From the NCBI GenBank assembly GCA_963841045.1, contig CAWJBD010000011.1:29492-93491 (forward strand): a DNA stretch of 64,000 bases. The letters run 5' to 3'. This document shows positions 37,664 to 47,028 of this stretch, piece after piece (within the stretch, counting starts at the first letter, position 1; the number at the start of each line of letters is the position of its first letter). The position numbers were made by a program, and so were the translations under genes. The DNA is from Aalborgiella sp963841045 (GTDB lineage: Bacteria; Pseudomonadota; Gammaproteobacteria; Burkholderiales; Burkholderiaceae_C). Under the pieces are notes generated by a model. That model had not been told where the DNA came from and searched no databases. It saw only the letters and a list, made by a program, of their open reading frames with translations.

Positions 37664-38137
37664 ATGAGCACACGACCATTCAAAGTATTAGGCATTCAAC
37701 AAATCGCCATCGGCGCGCCCAGCAAAGACAAATTGCGTTCACTATGGGTGGATATGCTGGGCTTGGAGGTGACGGGGAATTTCAAGTCTGAACGCGAAAA
37801 CGTGGACGAAGACATTTGCGCCATGGGGGCAGGCGCGTTCAAGGTGGAAGTGGATTTGATGCAGCCGATTGACCCTGACAAAAAACCTGCAGTGCACACC
37901 ACACCTTTGAACCATGTGGGTTTGTGGATTGACGATCTACCCAAAGCGGTGGAATGGCTCACCGCAAATGGCGTGCGCTTTGCGCCTGGCGGTATCCGCA
38001 AGGGTGCGGCGGGGTTTGACATCACCTTTTTGCACCCCAAAGCAAATGAAGAATTCCCAATAGCGGGTGAGGGCGTATTGATTGAGTTGGTGCAAGCGCC
38101 ACTCGAAGTGGTCAGTGCGTTTGCCAAGCTAGCCTGA
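37664..38137 (+). CDS. VOC-superfamily (glyoxalase-like) protein
   Basis: The 157-residue product has two beta-alpha-beta-beta-beta modules of the vicinal oxygen chelate fold: IQQIAIGAPSKDKLRSLWVDMLGLEV, and LNHVGLWIDDLPKAVEWLTANGVRF, ending with LIELVQAP. His and Glu at the expected metal positions (LNHVGL, LIELVQ) suggest a lyase or methylmalonyl-CoA epimerase-like enzyme. It is transcribed away from dnaG and ends before an orphan binding protein. The substrate is unknown. Confidence 0.8.
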   Translation: MSTRPFKVLGIQQIAIGAPSKDKLRSLWVDMLGLEVTGNFKSERENVDEDICAMGAGAFKVEVDLMQPIDPDKKPAVHTTPLNHVGLWIDDLPKAVEWLTANGVRFAPGGIRKGAAGFDITFLHPKANEEFPIAGEGVLIELVQAPLEVVSAFAKLA

Positions 38138-38211
38138 TTGAACGACTTAGCGATACGCCTTTGCGATTAAAAAAGGAGTAGTATTCATAACGCTTCTAGA
38201 AGGGGTTATCT

Positions 38212-39324
38212 ATGAAATTACTTAAGTCGTTAGTTGGCATGGTCGCACTTTGGCTCACTGTTGCGCTACAAGCTCAAATCTTGATTGGGCAAACAGCAGG
38301 TTATTCGGGCGCAGTGGCCGCTGGTGTGAAAGAAACATCAGACGGTGCCAAACTTTATATCAATGCAATCAATGCCAAGGGTGGAATCAATGGGCAAAAG
38401 ATTGAATTGATTTCGCTCGATGACAAATTTGACCCCAAAATTGCGGCTGAAAATGCACGCATTTTGATTGAAGACAAAAATGTAGCTGCGATGTTTTTAA
38501 CACGTGGCACGCCGCATACCGAGGCCATCATCCCCTTGCTTGATAAATACAGTGTGCCTTTGATTGGCCCATCGACAGGTGCAATGGTGTTGCATCAACC
38601 CGTTAAAAAGCATGTATTCAACGTGCGAGCCACGTACCAGCGTGAAGCAGAAAAAGCAGTGGTGCATCTCAGCACTTTGGGCATTACCCGCATAGCTCTG
38701 GTCTATGCCGACGATAGTTTTGGCGCAGATGGCGTTGCCGGTGCGCAAAAAGGGTTAACGGCAACCAATTTAAAGGCTGCTGCGGTTGAAAAATTCGATC
38801 GGGCTAAACCAGACTTTTCACAAATTATTCCAAAGATCATCAGTGCCAATTCCCAAGCCGTCATCATGATTGCATCAGGCAGCGCGGTTGAGAATGGCTT
38901 GAAAGCACTGCGCAGCGCGAAATCATCTGCGCAGGTGGTGACTTTGTCTAACAACGCGTCAACTGGCTTTATTAAAGGTTTGGGCGAACATGCGCGTGGT
39001 GTGGTGGTGACGCAAGTATTTCCGAATGAACGTGCGATCAATTACCGATTTGTAAAAGAAGCACAAGACATGCTGCGCGATAGCAAAGCTGCAGCTGAGC
39101 TCAGCCCAGCCATGCTAGAGGGTTTTGCTGCTGCCAAAGTTTTGGTAGAGGCTTTGCGTCGTGCAGGGAGCAACCCAAATCGCGCCAAAATCCAAGCGGC
39201 GCTCGAAGGCATTAGAAATTTTGATTTAGGTGGACTAGAAGTCAACTTCAGCACAACAGATCACACAGGTTTGGATTTTGCCGACTTGTCCATCATTGGC
39301 TCAGATGGCAAATTCAAGCGCTAA
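38212..39324 (+). CDS. Branched-chain amino acid type (LivJ-like) periplasmic binding protein, orphan
   Basis: The 370-residue product starts with a signal peptide (LKSLVGMVALWLTVALQAQ) and is a type I periplasmic binding protein of the LivJ/HAAT family: ILIGQTAGYSGAVAAGVKE at the N-terminus, NAKGGINGQKIELISLDD, and VPLIGPSTGA. No permease or ATPase gene is adjacent, so it either serves a transporter encoded elsewhere or acts as a sensor. Orphan binding proteins are common in Burkholderiales. A TAAAAAAGGAG site lies about 35 nt upstream and a nearer GAAGGGG precedes the ATG. Confidence 0.85.
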   Translation: MKLLKSLVGMVALWLTVALQAQILIGQTAGYSGAVAAGVKETSDGAKLYINAINAKGGINGQKIELISLDDKFDPKIAAENARILIEDKNVAAMFLTRGTPHTEAIIPLLDKYSVPLIGPSTGAMVLHQPVKKHVFNVRATYQREAEKAVVHLSTLGITRIALVYADDSFGADGVAGAQKGLTATNLKAAAVEKFDRAKPDFSQIIPKIISANSQAVIMIASGSAVENGLKALRSAKSSAQVVTLSNNASTGFIKGLGEHARGVVVTQVFPNERAINYRFVKEAQDMLRDSKAAAELSPAMLEGFAAAKVLVEALRRAGSNPNRAKIQAALEGIRNFDLGGLEVNFSTTDHTGLDFADLSIIGSDGKFKR

Positions 39325-39391
39325 GCATTAAGCCAATACAAACCAACTTATTTTTCGTACAACTGTTACGGTCAACCGATTGAGTGCGGCG

Positions 39392-40366
39392 TTACTGAAA
39401 AAACTGCTGCAGTTGTTGGGTGCTCCAATCCGCATTCAATGTCAACATGTTATGCCCCATGTTGTTGGCTTTCAAGTGTTTGGTTTGTGCAGGTAAATAA
39501 GGCATGTGAAACTCATTTTGATAATCAAAGCCGATGAAGCTGCAACTGCTGCTCAACATCAGCAATTCGCCTTTGTATGACTCTATGTTTTGCAATAAAT
39601 TTTCAGTGAACATTTCAGGCTTGTCTAAAACGGGCTTGAGCATGTTATTAAAGGCATCAAAACCAGCGCGCTCAAAAGCGTTATCAGGCATGGCCTCGCC
39701 ATCACATTGATAGGGACCACCGGGTTTGGCTCGGTTCATCAATCTTGTCATGACGTAGTCAAAACGTTCATGTCCGTCATGACTGCTGATAAAGGGGGTT
39801 GCCAGAATGTATTTCAGCATGGGCAAAGCGTCTAGCCACGATTGTGAGGCTTTGAAGCGTGTCACAAAAGTTTGCGCTGATTGTGCGTTCAAAATTCCAG
39901 GTTCAACCGCCACAGCATGGCTGATGCGTTCAGGATGTTGTCCCAAGTAGCCCATCACCAGCATGCCACCCCATGAATGGCCCAATATGCGAACTGGCTT
40001 GTTGTTTCCAAAATGGTTAACGATGAGGTGCAAATCCTCCAAGCTACTTCGTAAAGTCAAGCTTTGTTTGTTCACTCTGGGCGAAAGTCCTGTACCACGT
40101 TGATCATAGAAAACGACATGATGTCTCTTCGCAAGACTTTGTAATGGGTAAAGGTATTTGGAGTCACCACCTGGGCCACCATGCACAACGATGAGCGGCG
40201 GTAAATTTTTGTCGCCAAAAGTTCGCACATGAAATTTGTAGCCTTGCAGCTCTACAAACGGTAAGCTGGCATCGTTTTCAACCGTTGCTGTGACTGCGGT
40301 GCATGCGCTAATTGCTGTTAAAACTGCGCTGAACATGATAATTTGAATAAACTTTAGAAATCGCAT
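39392..40366 (-). CDS. Alpha/beta hydrolase lipoprotein, proline iminopeptidase-like
   Basis: The start at 40366 is chosen because a lipoprotein signal follows (MFSAVLTAISAC), although the frame is open for 104 codons more. The 324-residue product has the alpha/beta hydrolase motifs VVHGGPGGDSKYL (oxyanion hole), DQRGTGLSPR and the nucleophile elbow GHSWGGML, as in S33 proline iminopeptidases. It would be anchored to a membrane by the Cys. It is downstream of a LysE-family exporter gene. The natural substrate is unknown. Confidence 0.82.
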   Translation of the reverse strand: MRFLKFIQIIMFSAVLTAISACTAVTATVENDASLPFVELQGYKFHVRTFGDKNLPPLIVVHGGPGGDSKYLYPLQSLAKRHHVVFYDQRGTGLSPRVNKQSLTLRSSLEDLHLIVNHFGNNKPVRILGHSWGGMLVMGYLGQHPERISHAVAVEPGILNAQSAQTFVTRFKASQSWLDALPMLKYILATPFISSHDGHERFDYVMTRLMNRAKPGGPYQCDGEAMPDNAFERAGFDAFNNMLKPVLDKPEMFTENLLQNIESYKGELLMLSSSCSFIGFDYQNEFHMPYLPAQTKHLKANNMGHNMLTLNADWSTQQLQQFFQ

Positions 40367-40383
40367 GGTGTGATTACCATCGT

Positions 40384-41031
40384 TTATTTTTCCATCACCG
40401 CCATCAATCCTGCAAAGCCGATGAAGGCACCGCCTGTGACGCGGTTGAACCAGCGCAGCACATTTGGTTTGCGCAATTGCTTGGCCATGCTGAGGCCGCC
40501 CAAGGCATAAATGAAATACCACAAAATTTCTAACACACTGAAGGTTGCTAAAAGAATCGCCAATTGCGTACCTTGCGGCAAGTCTGCACTGATGAACTGC
40601 GGTAAAAACGCGGCAGCAAAGAGCAGGGCTTTGGGGTTGCTGCCCGCAGTGAAAAAGCCGGTTTTGAAATGTTTCCATTGCTCGAGCTGAGTGCCAGTTT
40701 GGTCAGCATTGTTTGCATTCAAGTTGGAATCAATGTCATCTGTTTTAACAGGTGCTATCCACACTTTGTAACCCAAATATGCCAAATACAAAGCACCTAG
40801 CCAGCGCAGCACGTTGAAAACTGTGGGTGCGTTTTGCAAGACGATGCCTAAGCCCAGCGCCGACAGTGTGAACATGATCATCAGCGCTGTCATGCAGCCT
40901 GCCATGCTGTAGATGCTAGTGCGCAAGCCAAAGCGCACGCTTTGGTTCATGATCAAGAGCATATTGGGCCCAGGCGCAGCACTGATTAAAAATGTGGCGG
41001 TGACAAACAGCCACCAAGTGCTCATGCTCAT
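40384..41031 (-). CDS. LysE/RhtB-family amino acid exporter
   Basis: The 215-residue membrane protein has about six hydrophobic helices and the family's N-terminal signature FLISAAPGPNMLLIMNQSVRFG. Family members export amino acids such as homoserine, threonine or lysine. Its start overlaps the end of rnfB by four bases (ATGA-type), so the two are co-transcribed. The exported substrate cannot be told. Confidence 0.88.
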   Translation of the reverse strand: MSMSTWWLFVTATFLISAAPGPNMLLIMNQSVRFGLRTSIYSMAGCMTALMIMFTLSALGLGIVLQNAPTVFNVLRWLGALYLAYLGYKVWIAPVKTDDIDSNLNANNADQTGTQLEQWKHFKTGFFTAGSNPKALLFAAAFLPQFISADLPQGTQLAILLATFSVLEILWYFIYALGGLSMAKQLRKPNVLRWFNRVTGGAFIGFAGLMAVMEK

Positions 41032-41708
41032 GCGGGTTTTCCTTTTTCGGCGTCTTTGGTTTTGGCTCTGGCCTTGGCTAATGCAGCTTCAATGATGGCA
41101 CGTTTTTTGTCCAGCACCACAGGGTCGGTGTGCTGCGAATGTGCGCTGATGTCTGACAGTTTGTGCTCTGCTTTGCGAATGTTCACTTTGGTCTTGTGCG
41201 CCAATTGCTTTTTCACTTTGGCTTTGTGAAATTCGTAGCGTTGCAAGGCTTCAGCGGCTTGTTGTGGCGACCACGCTTGCCAACCCGTTTTGTCTCCGCT
41301 GGCGTTTTCAATCAATATGCAATCCACTGGGCACACAGGTAAACACAATTCGCAGCCGGTGCACAGTGGCTCGATCACCGTGTGCATCTTTTTGTTGGCA
41401 CCCACAATCGCATCCACTGGGCAAGCGTCTATGCACAATGTGCAGCCAATGCACCAGTTTTCATCAATGTAAACCACGGTACGCGGTGCTTCCACGCCGT
41501 TGTCTGGATTCAACGCTGTCACAGCGTGGCCTGTGATGTCGCTCAAGCGCTGCACACCTTCTGCACCACCAGGTGGACATTGGTTAATCTCTGCCTCACC
41601 ACTTGCTATCGCTGCTGCATACGCCGCACAATCCACATAGCCACAGCGTGTGCATTGTGTTTGCGGGAGCAGAGCGGTGATGCGATCAATGAGATGGTTT
41701 GTCAGCAT
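41028..41708 (-). CDS. rnfB: RnfB-like iron-sulfur electron transfer protein
   Basis: The 226-residue product carries an N-terminal 4Fe-4S motif (QTQCTRCGYVDC, then NQCPPGG) and two ferredoxin clusters (CIGCTLCIDACP and CTGCELCLPVCP), as in RnfB/RsxB. The N-terminal membrane anchor of RnfB is absent, and no other rnf genes are adjacent, as in many Burkholderiales. The C-terminal 70 residues are basic and Lys/Ala-rich. The ATG lies at the very edge of a repeat copy, and no Shine-Dalgarno sequence is seen in front of it. Confidence 0.85.
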   Translation of the reverse strand: MLTNHLIDRITALLPQTQCTRCGYVDCAAYAAAIASGEAEINQCPPGGAEGVQRLSDITGHAVTALNPDNGVEAPRTVVYIDENWCIGCTLCIDACPVDAIVGANKKMHTVIEPLCTGCELCLPVCPVDCILIENASGDKTGWQAWSPQQAAEALQRYEFHKAKVKKQLAHKTKVNIRKAEHKLSDISAHSQHTDPVVLDKKRAIIEAALAKARAKTKDAEKGKPA

Positions 41709-41774
41709 AAATATATGAAAAATCAGGCTCTAGCCTGCGTATTAATTGCCTAGTGTGCTATCAAATGTATAGTA
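41705..41774 (+). repeat. Interspersed repeat copy R7 (forward, at the rnfB start)
   Basis: GCATAAATATATGAAAAATC, AGGCTCTAGCCTGCGTATT, ATTGCCTAGTGTGCTAT and TATAGT follow in order. The first bases contain the rnfB start codon on the minus strand, so the whole translation start region of rnfB is repeat DNA. It shares its long first part with copy R8. Confidence 0.88.
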
Positions 41775-41785
41775 CTATACTACGG

Positions 41786-42475
41786 TTATAAAAAACTAGC
41801 GATATCGCTCAAGGCTTTTTTGCGAATGTTGGGAATCATGCAATCGTCTTTCGGGTATCCCACCACCAGCAGAATATACGGCTTTTCATTATCAGGCCGC
41901 TCTAGCAGCTCATTTAAAAACCCCATGGGGCTGGGCGTGTGTGTCAGCGTTGCCAAACCTGCGTGGTGCAATGCGGCGATTAAAAAACCGGTGGCAATCG
42001 ATACCGACTCTGGCACGTAATAATTTTTCACCGTTGAGCCATCGTCCATCAAGGTGTGTTTTTGACCAAACACCGCAATCAAATAGGGCGCTTCTTCCAA
42101 AAATGGCTTGCTGGCATCTGTGCCCAAGGGTGCTAACGCGTCTTTCCATTCTTGCGGCGCACGTCGTTCATAAAAGTCACGCTCCTCAATTTCGGCTTCC
42201 ACTCGAATTTTGTTTTTCAAAGCGGTGCTAGATACCACCGCAAAATGCCAAGGTTGGTGGTTCGCGCCAGATGGCGCAGTGCCTGCTGCCAGCAAACACT
42301 GTTCAATCACTTCACGTGGCACAGGTTTTTTTTGAAATTCCCGCACCGTTTTTCGTCGTGCAATGTCTTGGTAAAAAGCAGCAGCTCGCTGGCGCATTTC
42401 GTCTTCAGGGTAGGCGCGATAAGTCGTTAAAGGTATGAACGGTGGGTCACCTTGGTTAATCGCTAATTTCGACAT
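41786..42475 (-). CDS. Nitroreductase-family flavoprotein, iodotyrosine deiodinase-like
   Basis: The 229-residue product has the FMN-binding RKTVREF and APSGANHQPWHF motifs. Beyond these it resembles iodotyrosine deiodinases: an EAEIEERDFYERR lid segment followed by SKPFLEEAPYLI offers candidates for the Glu, Tyr and Lys that hold the substrate zwitterion, and SVSIATGFLIAALHHAGLAT, GFLNELLERP and VVGYP follow in order. It is probably reductive, acting on halotyrosines or a related aromatic. The gene is flanked on both sides by direct repeat copies (R7, R8). Confidence 0.8.
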   Translation of the reverse strand: MSKLAINQGDPPFIPLTTYRAYPEDEMRQRAAAFYQDIARRKTVREFQKKPVPREVIEQCLLAAGTAPSGANHQPWHFAVVSSTALKNKIRVEAEIEERDFYERRAPQEWKDALAPLGTDASKPFLEEAPYLIAVFGQKHTLMDDGSTVKNYYVPESVSIATGFLIAALHHAGLATLTHTPSPMGFLNELLERPDNEKPYILLVVGYPKDDCMIPNIRKKALSDIASFL

Positions 42476-42502
42476 GTCATTTCCTTGCAGATGCGAGTAT
42501 CG

Positions 42503-42571
42503 GCATAAATATATGAAAAATCAAGCTGTATCCGGCGTATTTATTGCCTAATGTGCTATTTTATCTATAGC
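42503..42571 (+). repeat. Interspersed repeat copy R8 (forward, upstream of the nitroreductase)
   Basis: GCATAAATATATGAAAAATC, AAGCTGTATCCGGCGTATTT, ATTGCCTAATGTGCTAT and the hairpin GCTATTTTATCTATAGC follow in order. It is in the same orientation as R7, and the pair brackets the nitroreductase gene. Confidence 0.88.
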
Positions 42572-42581
42572 AAAATAGCGT

Positions 42582-44087
42582 TTAACGCTTGCCACCAAAT
42601 ATCCCACCCAACACCCCACGAATAATCTGGCGGCCTATGGAGCTGCCTACTGTACGGACGGCGGATTTGACGACGATTTGGGCTACGCCGTCGTGCTGGC
42701 CGCCACGGGGGCCGGTTTTGCCGAAGAGGATGTCCTTCATGCCGGCCATCATGCTGCTGTCGTCTTCTTTGATTTTTGCGGCTTCTTCAAGTTTGGTTTC
42801 GATGCGACCTTTGATTTTTTCATGCGCTGATTCGCGGTCAATGGTTTTTTCGTAAGCGCCAGCAACGATGGAATTGAGTTGCAGTTGGGTACGCTCTTGC
42901 GGCGTGATGGGGCCAATTTTGGATGCGGGTGGCAGCACGTAAACGCGCTCTGTAACACTGGGGCGGCCTTTTTCGTCTAAGAAGCTGATCAATGCTTCGC
43001 CCACTTCCAACTCGGTGATGGCGGTTTCAATGTCGATTTTGGGGTTTTGCCGCATGGTGCTGGCAGTTGCTTTGACGGCTTCTTGGTCGCGCGGGGTGTA
43101 GGCGCGCAGGGCGTGTTGCACGCGGTTGCCGAGTTGTGCCAAGACCGAATCGGGCACGTCCAATGGGTTTTGCGTGACGAAATACACGCCCACACCTTTG
43201 GAGCGCACCAATCGCACCACCAGTTCAATGCGTTCCATCAGCACCTTGGGTGCATCGGTGAAAAGCAAATGCGCTTCGTCGAAAAAGAACACCAGCTTGG
43301 GCTTGTCCAAATCGCCCACTTCGGGCAGGTTTTCAAAAAGCTCAGAGAGCATCCACAGCAGAAATGTCGCGTACACGCGTGGGTTGGTCAGCAGTTTGTC
43401 GGCGGCCAAAATGTTGACGATGCCTTTGCCATTGGAATCGGTTTGCATCAAATCGGCGATGTTCAACATCGGCTCGCCAAAAAATTTGTCGCCACCCTGT
43501 GCTTCGGTTTGTAGCAAGCCGCGCTGTATCGCACCAATGCTGGCGACGCTGATGTTGCCGTAGCTGGTGGTGTAGCTGCTGGCGTTGTCGCCCACCATTT
43601 GGCACATGCTGCGCAGATCTTTCATGTCCAAGAGCAACATGCCTTGGTCGTCGGCAATTTTGAACACAATTTGCAGCACGCCCGCTTGTGTTTCGTTCAG
43701 GTTCAACATGCGGCTGAGTAAGAGCGGGCCTAAGTCGCTGACAGTGGCGCGCACAGGGTGACCTTGCTCGCCAAACACGTCCCACAGCGTGGTGGGGCAG
43801 GCTTTGAAGTTGGGTGTGGCAATACCGCGCTCTTTGATGACCTTGGCCAATTTATCGCTGAATCCACCCACTTGCGACATGCCAGACAAGTCGCCTTTCA
43901 CATCGGCCATGAAAACTGGCACACCAATGTTGGAAAAATTTTCCGCCATGGTTTGCAGCGTGATGGTTTTACCCGTGCCGGTAGCGCCTGTGATCAAACC
44001 ATGCCGATTGGCTTTGTCTGGTCGCAAAAAACATTGCACAGTTCCATCAGCAGCAGTTTTTTGGGCGATTAATAAAGGTTCTGACAT
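42582..44087 (-). CDS. HerA-like ATPase/helicase (DUF853 family)
   Basis: The start at 44087 is chosen at MSEPLLIAQ; the frame is open for 12 more codons. The 501-residue product has Walker A GATGTGKTITLQ and Walker B KLVFFFDEAHLLF, and later VYFVTQNPLDVPDSVLAQLGNRVQHALRA with the arginine-finger-like and sensor regions of HerA/FtsK-type ATPases. The C-terminus is Gly-rich and basic. Family members are hexameric DNA translocases; the cellular role of this bacterial branch is not settled. It stands alone and diverges from yebC. Confidence 0.85.
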   Translation of the reverse strand: MSEPLLIAQKTAADGTVQCFLRPDKANRHGLITGATGTGKTITLQTMAENFSNIGVPVFMADVKGDLSGMSQVGGFSDKLAKVIKERGIATPNFKACPTTLWDVFGEQGHPVRATVSDLGPLLLSRMLNLNETQAGVLQIVFKIADDQGMLLLDMKDLRSMCQMVGDNASSYTTSYGNISVASIGAIQRGLLQTEAQGGDKFFGEPMLNIADLMQTDSNGKGIVNILAADKLLTNPRVYATFLLWMLSELFENLPEVGDLDKPKLVFFFDEAHLLFTDAPKVLMERIELVVRLVRSKGVGVYFVTQNPLDVPDSVLAQLGNRVQHALRAYTPRDQEAVKATASTMRQNPKIDIETAITELEVGEALISFLDEKGRPSVTERVYVLPPASKIGPITPQERTQLQLNSIVAGAYEKTIDRESAHEKIKGRIETKLEEAAKIKEDDSSMMAGMKDILFGKTGPRGGQHDGVAQIVVKSAVRTVGSSIGRQIIRGVLGGIFGGKR

Positions 44088-44183
44088 GGCGTAATCCTTA
44101 AATGAGAGATTCGAAAAGTACAATTAGACAATAGCATAAACGACATTTCGAGCTTTAGCGACGAGGAACAAAAGAGAAGAATC

Positions 44184-44909
44184 ATGGCAGGTCACAGCAA
44201 ATGGGCAAACATTCAGCACCGTAAGGGGCGGCAAGACGAAAAACGTCAAAAAATTTGGACGCGCGTGATGCGCGAAATCATGGTCGCAGCACGCATGGGC
44301 GGCGGCGATATGGGCGCGAACCCGCGCTTGCGCTTGGCGGTGGACAAAGCCAAAGCGGCGAACATGCCCATCGACAACATCAAACGCGGCATCGACAAAG
44401 CCACTGGCAACCTAGAAGGTGTGAACTACATCGAAATTCGTTACGAAGGCTATGGCTTGGGCGGTGCGGCCATCATGGTGGACTGCATGACCGACAACAA
44501 GCAGCGCACCGTGGCCGAAGTGCGCCATGCTTTCAGCCGCTTTGGCGGCAACATGGGTGCTGAGGGTGCGGTGGCGTTTCAATTCAAGCATTGCGGGCAA
44601 TTGATTTTTGCGCCGGGCACAGATGAAGACAAACTGATGGAAGCCGCCTTAGAAGCTGGCGCAGAAGACGTGATTGTGGACGACGATGGCGCAATTGAGG
44701 TGTTGACCTCACCCGCAGAATTTGAAGCCGTTAAAAACGCATTGGAAGCTGCGAACTTCAAGGCCGAAGTGGCTGAAGTGACCATGCGGGCTGACAACAC
44801 CGTGCAAGTCACAGGTGAAGACGCTGTCAAAATGCAAAAGCTTTTGGATGCGTTGGAAGACATGGACGATACGCAAGAGGTGTACCACAACGCCGAATTA
44901 TCAGAATAA
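44184..44909 (+). CDS. yebC: YebC/PmpR/TACO1-family protein
   Basis: The 241-residue product is a full-length member of the family: AGHSKWANIQHRKGRQDEKR at the N-terminus, then NMPIDNIKRGIDKA, ALEAGAEDVIVDDDG and an acidic C-terminal domain. Family members have been described as transcription regulators and, more recently, as factors easing ribosome stalling at proline runs. It starts after GAAGAATC and precedes purD by 28-85 nt depending on the purD start. Confidence 0.95.
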   Translation: MAGHSKWANIQHRKGRQDEKRQKIWTRVMREIMVAARMGGGDMGANPRLRLAVDKAKAANMPIDNIKRGIDKATGNLEGVNYIEIRYEGYGLGGAAIMVDCMTDNKQRTVAEVRHAFSRFGGNMGAEGAVAFQFKHCGQLIFAPGTDEDKLMEAALEAGAEDVIVDDDGAIEVLTSPAEFEAVKNALEAANFKAEVAEVTMRADNTVQVTGEDAVKMQKLLDALEDMDDTQEVYHNAELSE

Positions 44910-44936
44910 ACAAGTCAAGAATTTAGAAAGTATTTT

Positions 44937-46305
44937 TTGGAAAATCAAACAAACAACCGACCAAAAACCAATAATTTGGCCAACAATTTAACCAATGTGT
45001 TGGTCATAGGCGGTGGCGGGCGTGAACATGCTTTGGCTTGGAAATTGGCACAGTCGCACAAAGTGCAAAAAGTGTATGTAGCACCGGGCAACGGTGGCAC
45101 AGCATTAGATCCACGATTAGAAAATATCAACATCACCGACCCCCAAGCCTTGTTGGATTGGGTAGTCACACAAAACATCGCATTGACTGTGGTGGGACCC
45201 GAACAACCACTGGCAGCGGGTGTGGTGGATTTGTTTCGCGCCAAGGGTTTGCGCATCTTTGGCCCAACGGCGGCTGCCGCGCAGTTAGAAAGCTCAAAAG
45301 CATTTTCCAAAGCCTTTATGCAGCGGCACGGTATTCCCACTGCAGTTTATGAAACGTTTTCTGATGCGCAAGGCTGCACACGCTTATGTTGACAAAATGG
45401 GTGCGCCCATTGTGGTGAAGGCCGACGGTTTGGCTGCAGGCAAAGGCGTGGTGGTGGCGATGACATTGAAGGAAGCGCATGATGCGATTGACTTCATGTT
45501 ATTAGGTAATGAACTGGGCGTGGCGCACAACGATGGTGAAGCGCGTGTGGTGATTGAAGAATTTTTAAGCGGCGAAGAAGCCAGTTTCATCGTCATGTGC
45601 GATGGTAAAAATGTGGTGACCATGGCAACATCGCAAGACCATAAGCGATTGTTGGATGGTGATGCAGGACCCAACACGGGCGGCATGGGTGCATATTCGC
45701 CCGCGCCCGTGGTCACACCCGATGTGCACGCCCGCGCCATGCGCGAAGTGATATTGCCCACCATCAAAGGCATGGCCAAAGATGGCATTGCATTCACAGG
45801 GTTTTTGTATGCGGGTTTGATGATTGATGCCGATAAAAAAATCAAGACGCTGGAATTCAACTGCCGCATGGGCGACCCTGAAACACAACCCATCATGATG
45901 CGTCTGAAAACCGATTTGTTTGATGTGCTGTGGGCTGCTACTGAATCTACAGAGCAGGGCGGTTTACAAGACATTGAATTGGAATGGGACAGGCGCACCG
46001 CATTGGGTGTGGTGATGGCCGCACAAGGCTACCCAGCTGCACCACGCAAAGGGGATGTCATCACAGGCTTGCCCGTTTTGAAACAGGCGGATTATGAACA
46101 AGAGCAAGATGCGATGGTTTTTCATGCCGGAACCTTGGACAAAGATGGCAACACCTTGACTTCTGGCGGACGCGTATTGTGTGTGACCGTGTTGTCCGAT
46201 TCGGTTAAAAAAGCACAGCAGCGTGCTTATGAACTCACCAAGAGCATCCATTTTGATGGCGCACAATACCGCGAGGATATTGGCTACAAGGCCATCAAGT
46301 CATAA
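44937..46305 (+). CDS. purD: Phosphoribosylamine-glycine ligase (frameshifted)
   Basis: PurD is the ATP-grasp enzyme that joins glycine to phosphoribosylamine in purine synthesis. The N-terminal domain shows VLVIGGGGREHALAWKLAQS, and APGNGG. At about 45376 one extra G breaks the frame; removal gives DAQAAHAYVDKMGAPIVVKADGLAAGKGV, with the ATP-grasp core and TGFLYAGLMI and EFNCRMGDPETQP. The start is uncertain: TTG at 44937 gives an Asn-rich 18-residue leader, while GTG at 44994 gives a normal N-terminus. The restored enzyme is about 435-455 residues. Sequence error is likely. Confidence 0.93.
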
Positions 46306-46317
46306 AATTCGGCTACT

Positions 46318-46959
46318 GTGACTGATTTCACTCGACCTTACCCCGTTCAATTCAAGGGCAATTGGCTGGCCAGCAGAATTTTGAAATGGATGGGTTGGCA
46401 GGTCAAGTTTGATGGCTTCCCGACCATGCAAGGTATCGCAGTGGTGTATCCGCATACCAGCAATTGGGATTTTCCGATCATGCTCATGATGAAATGGGCG
46501 CATGGCATTCCCGTCATGTTTTGGGGTAAAGACAGTTTGTTCAAATGGCCTTTGATCGGTTCATGGATGCGCTGGTTAGGCGGCATTCCTGTAAAACGCA
46601 CGGTTGCTGGTGGCGTGGTAGGGCAGGCGGTGAAAATTTTTGAAGAGCACAAACAAGCCGGTCGGTATTTATGGCTGGGTTTATCGCCCGAAGGCACACG
46701 CAAACGTATTCCAGGTTGGCGCAGTGGTTTTTACCTGACAGCAAGCAAGGCGAAAGTGCCTTTGTGCATCGTCACCTTAGATTATGCCAAGCGAGAAATT
46801 TCTGCGGTCGATTTTATGGATTTAAGCGGCGACCAAAAGCAAGACATGGCGCAAATAGAAGCCATTTGCCATGGCGTAAAAGGTTTGCACCCAGAACTCG
46901 CATCTCCCATACAATTGATTGATCCCAAGATTTCGAGACAGGATTTGGTTGTGAAATAA
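46318..46959 (+). CDS. PlsC-type acyltransferase family protein
   Basis: The 213-residue product carries the glycerolipid acyltransferase motifs: HTSNWDFPIM (HxxxxD catalytic pair) at about residue 46 and SPEGTRKRIPGWRSGFY (EGTR) at about residue 122. It lacks a long signal region and is short compared with lysophosphatidate acyltransferases. The start is GTG. It lies 13 nt after purD. Acyl acceptor unknown. Confidence 0.82.
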   Translation: MTDFTRPYPVQFKGNWLASRILKWMGWQVKFDGFPTMQGIAVVYPHTSNWDFPIMLMMKWAHGIPVMFWGKDSLFKWPLIGSWMRWLGGIPVKRTVAGGVVGQAVKIFEEHKQAGRYLWLGLSPEGTRKRIPGWRSGFYLTASKAKVPLCIVTLDYAKREISAVDFMDLSGDQKQDMAQIEAICHGVKGLHPELASPIQLIDPKISRQDLVVK

Positions 46960-47028
46960 GAAGTCGAAAGTAACAATATAAGAATAAGAAGTAAAAAACA
47001 AAACAAGTAGAAAAAGAGGAGACGCGCC

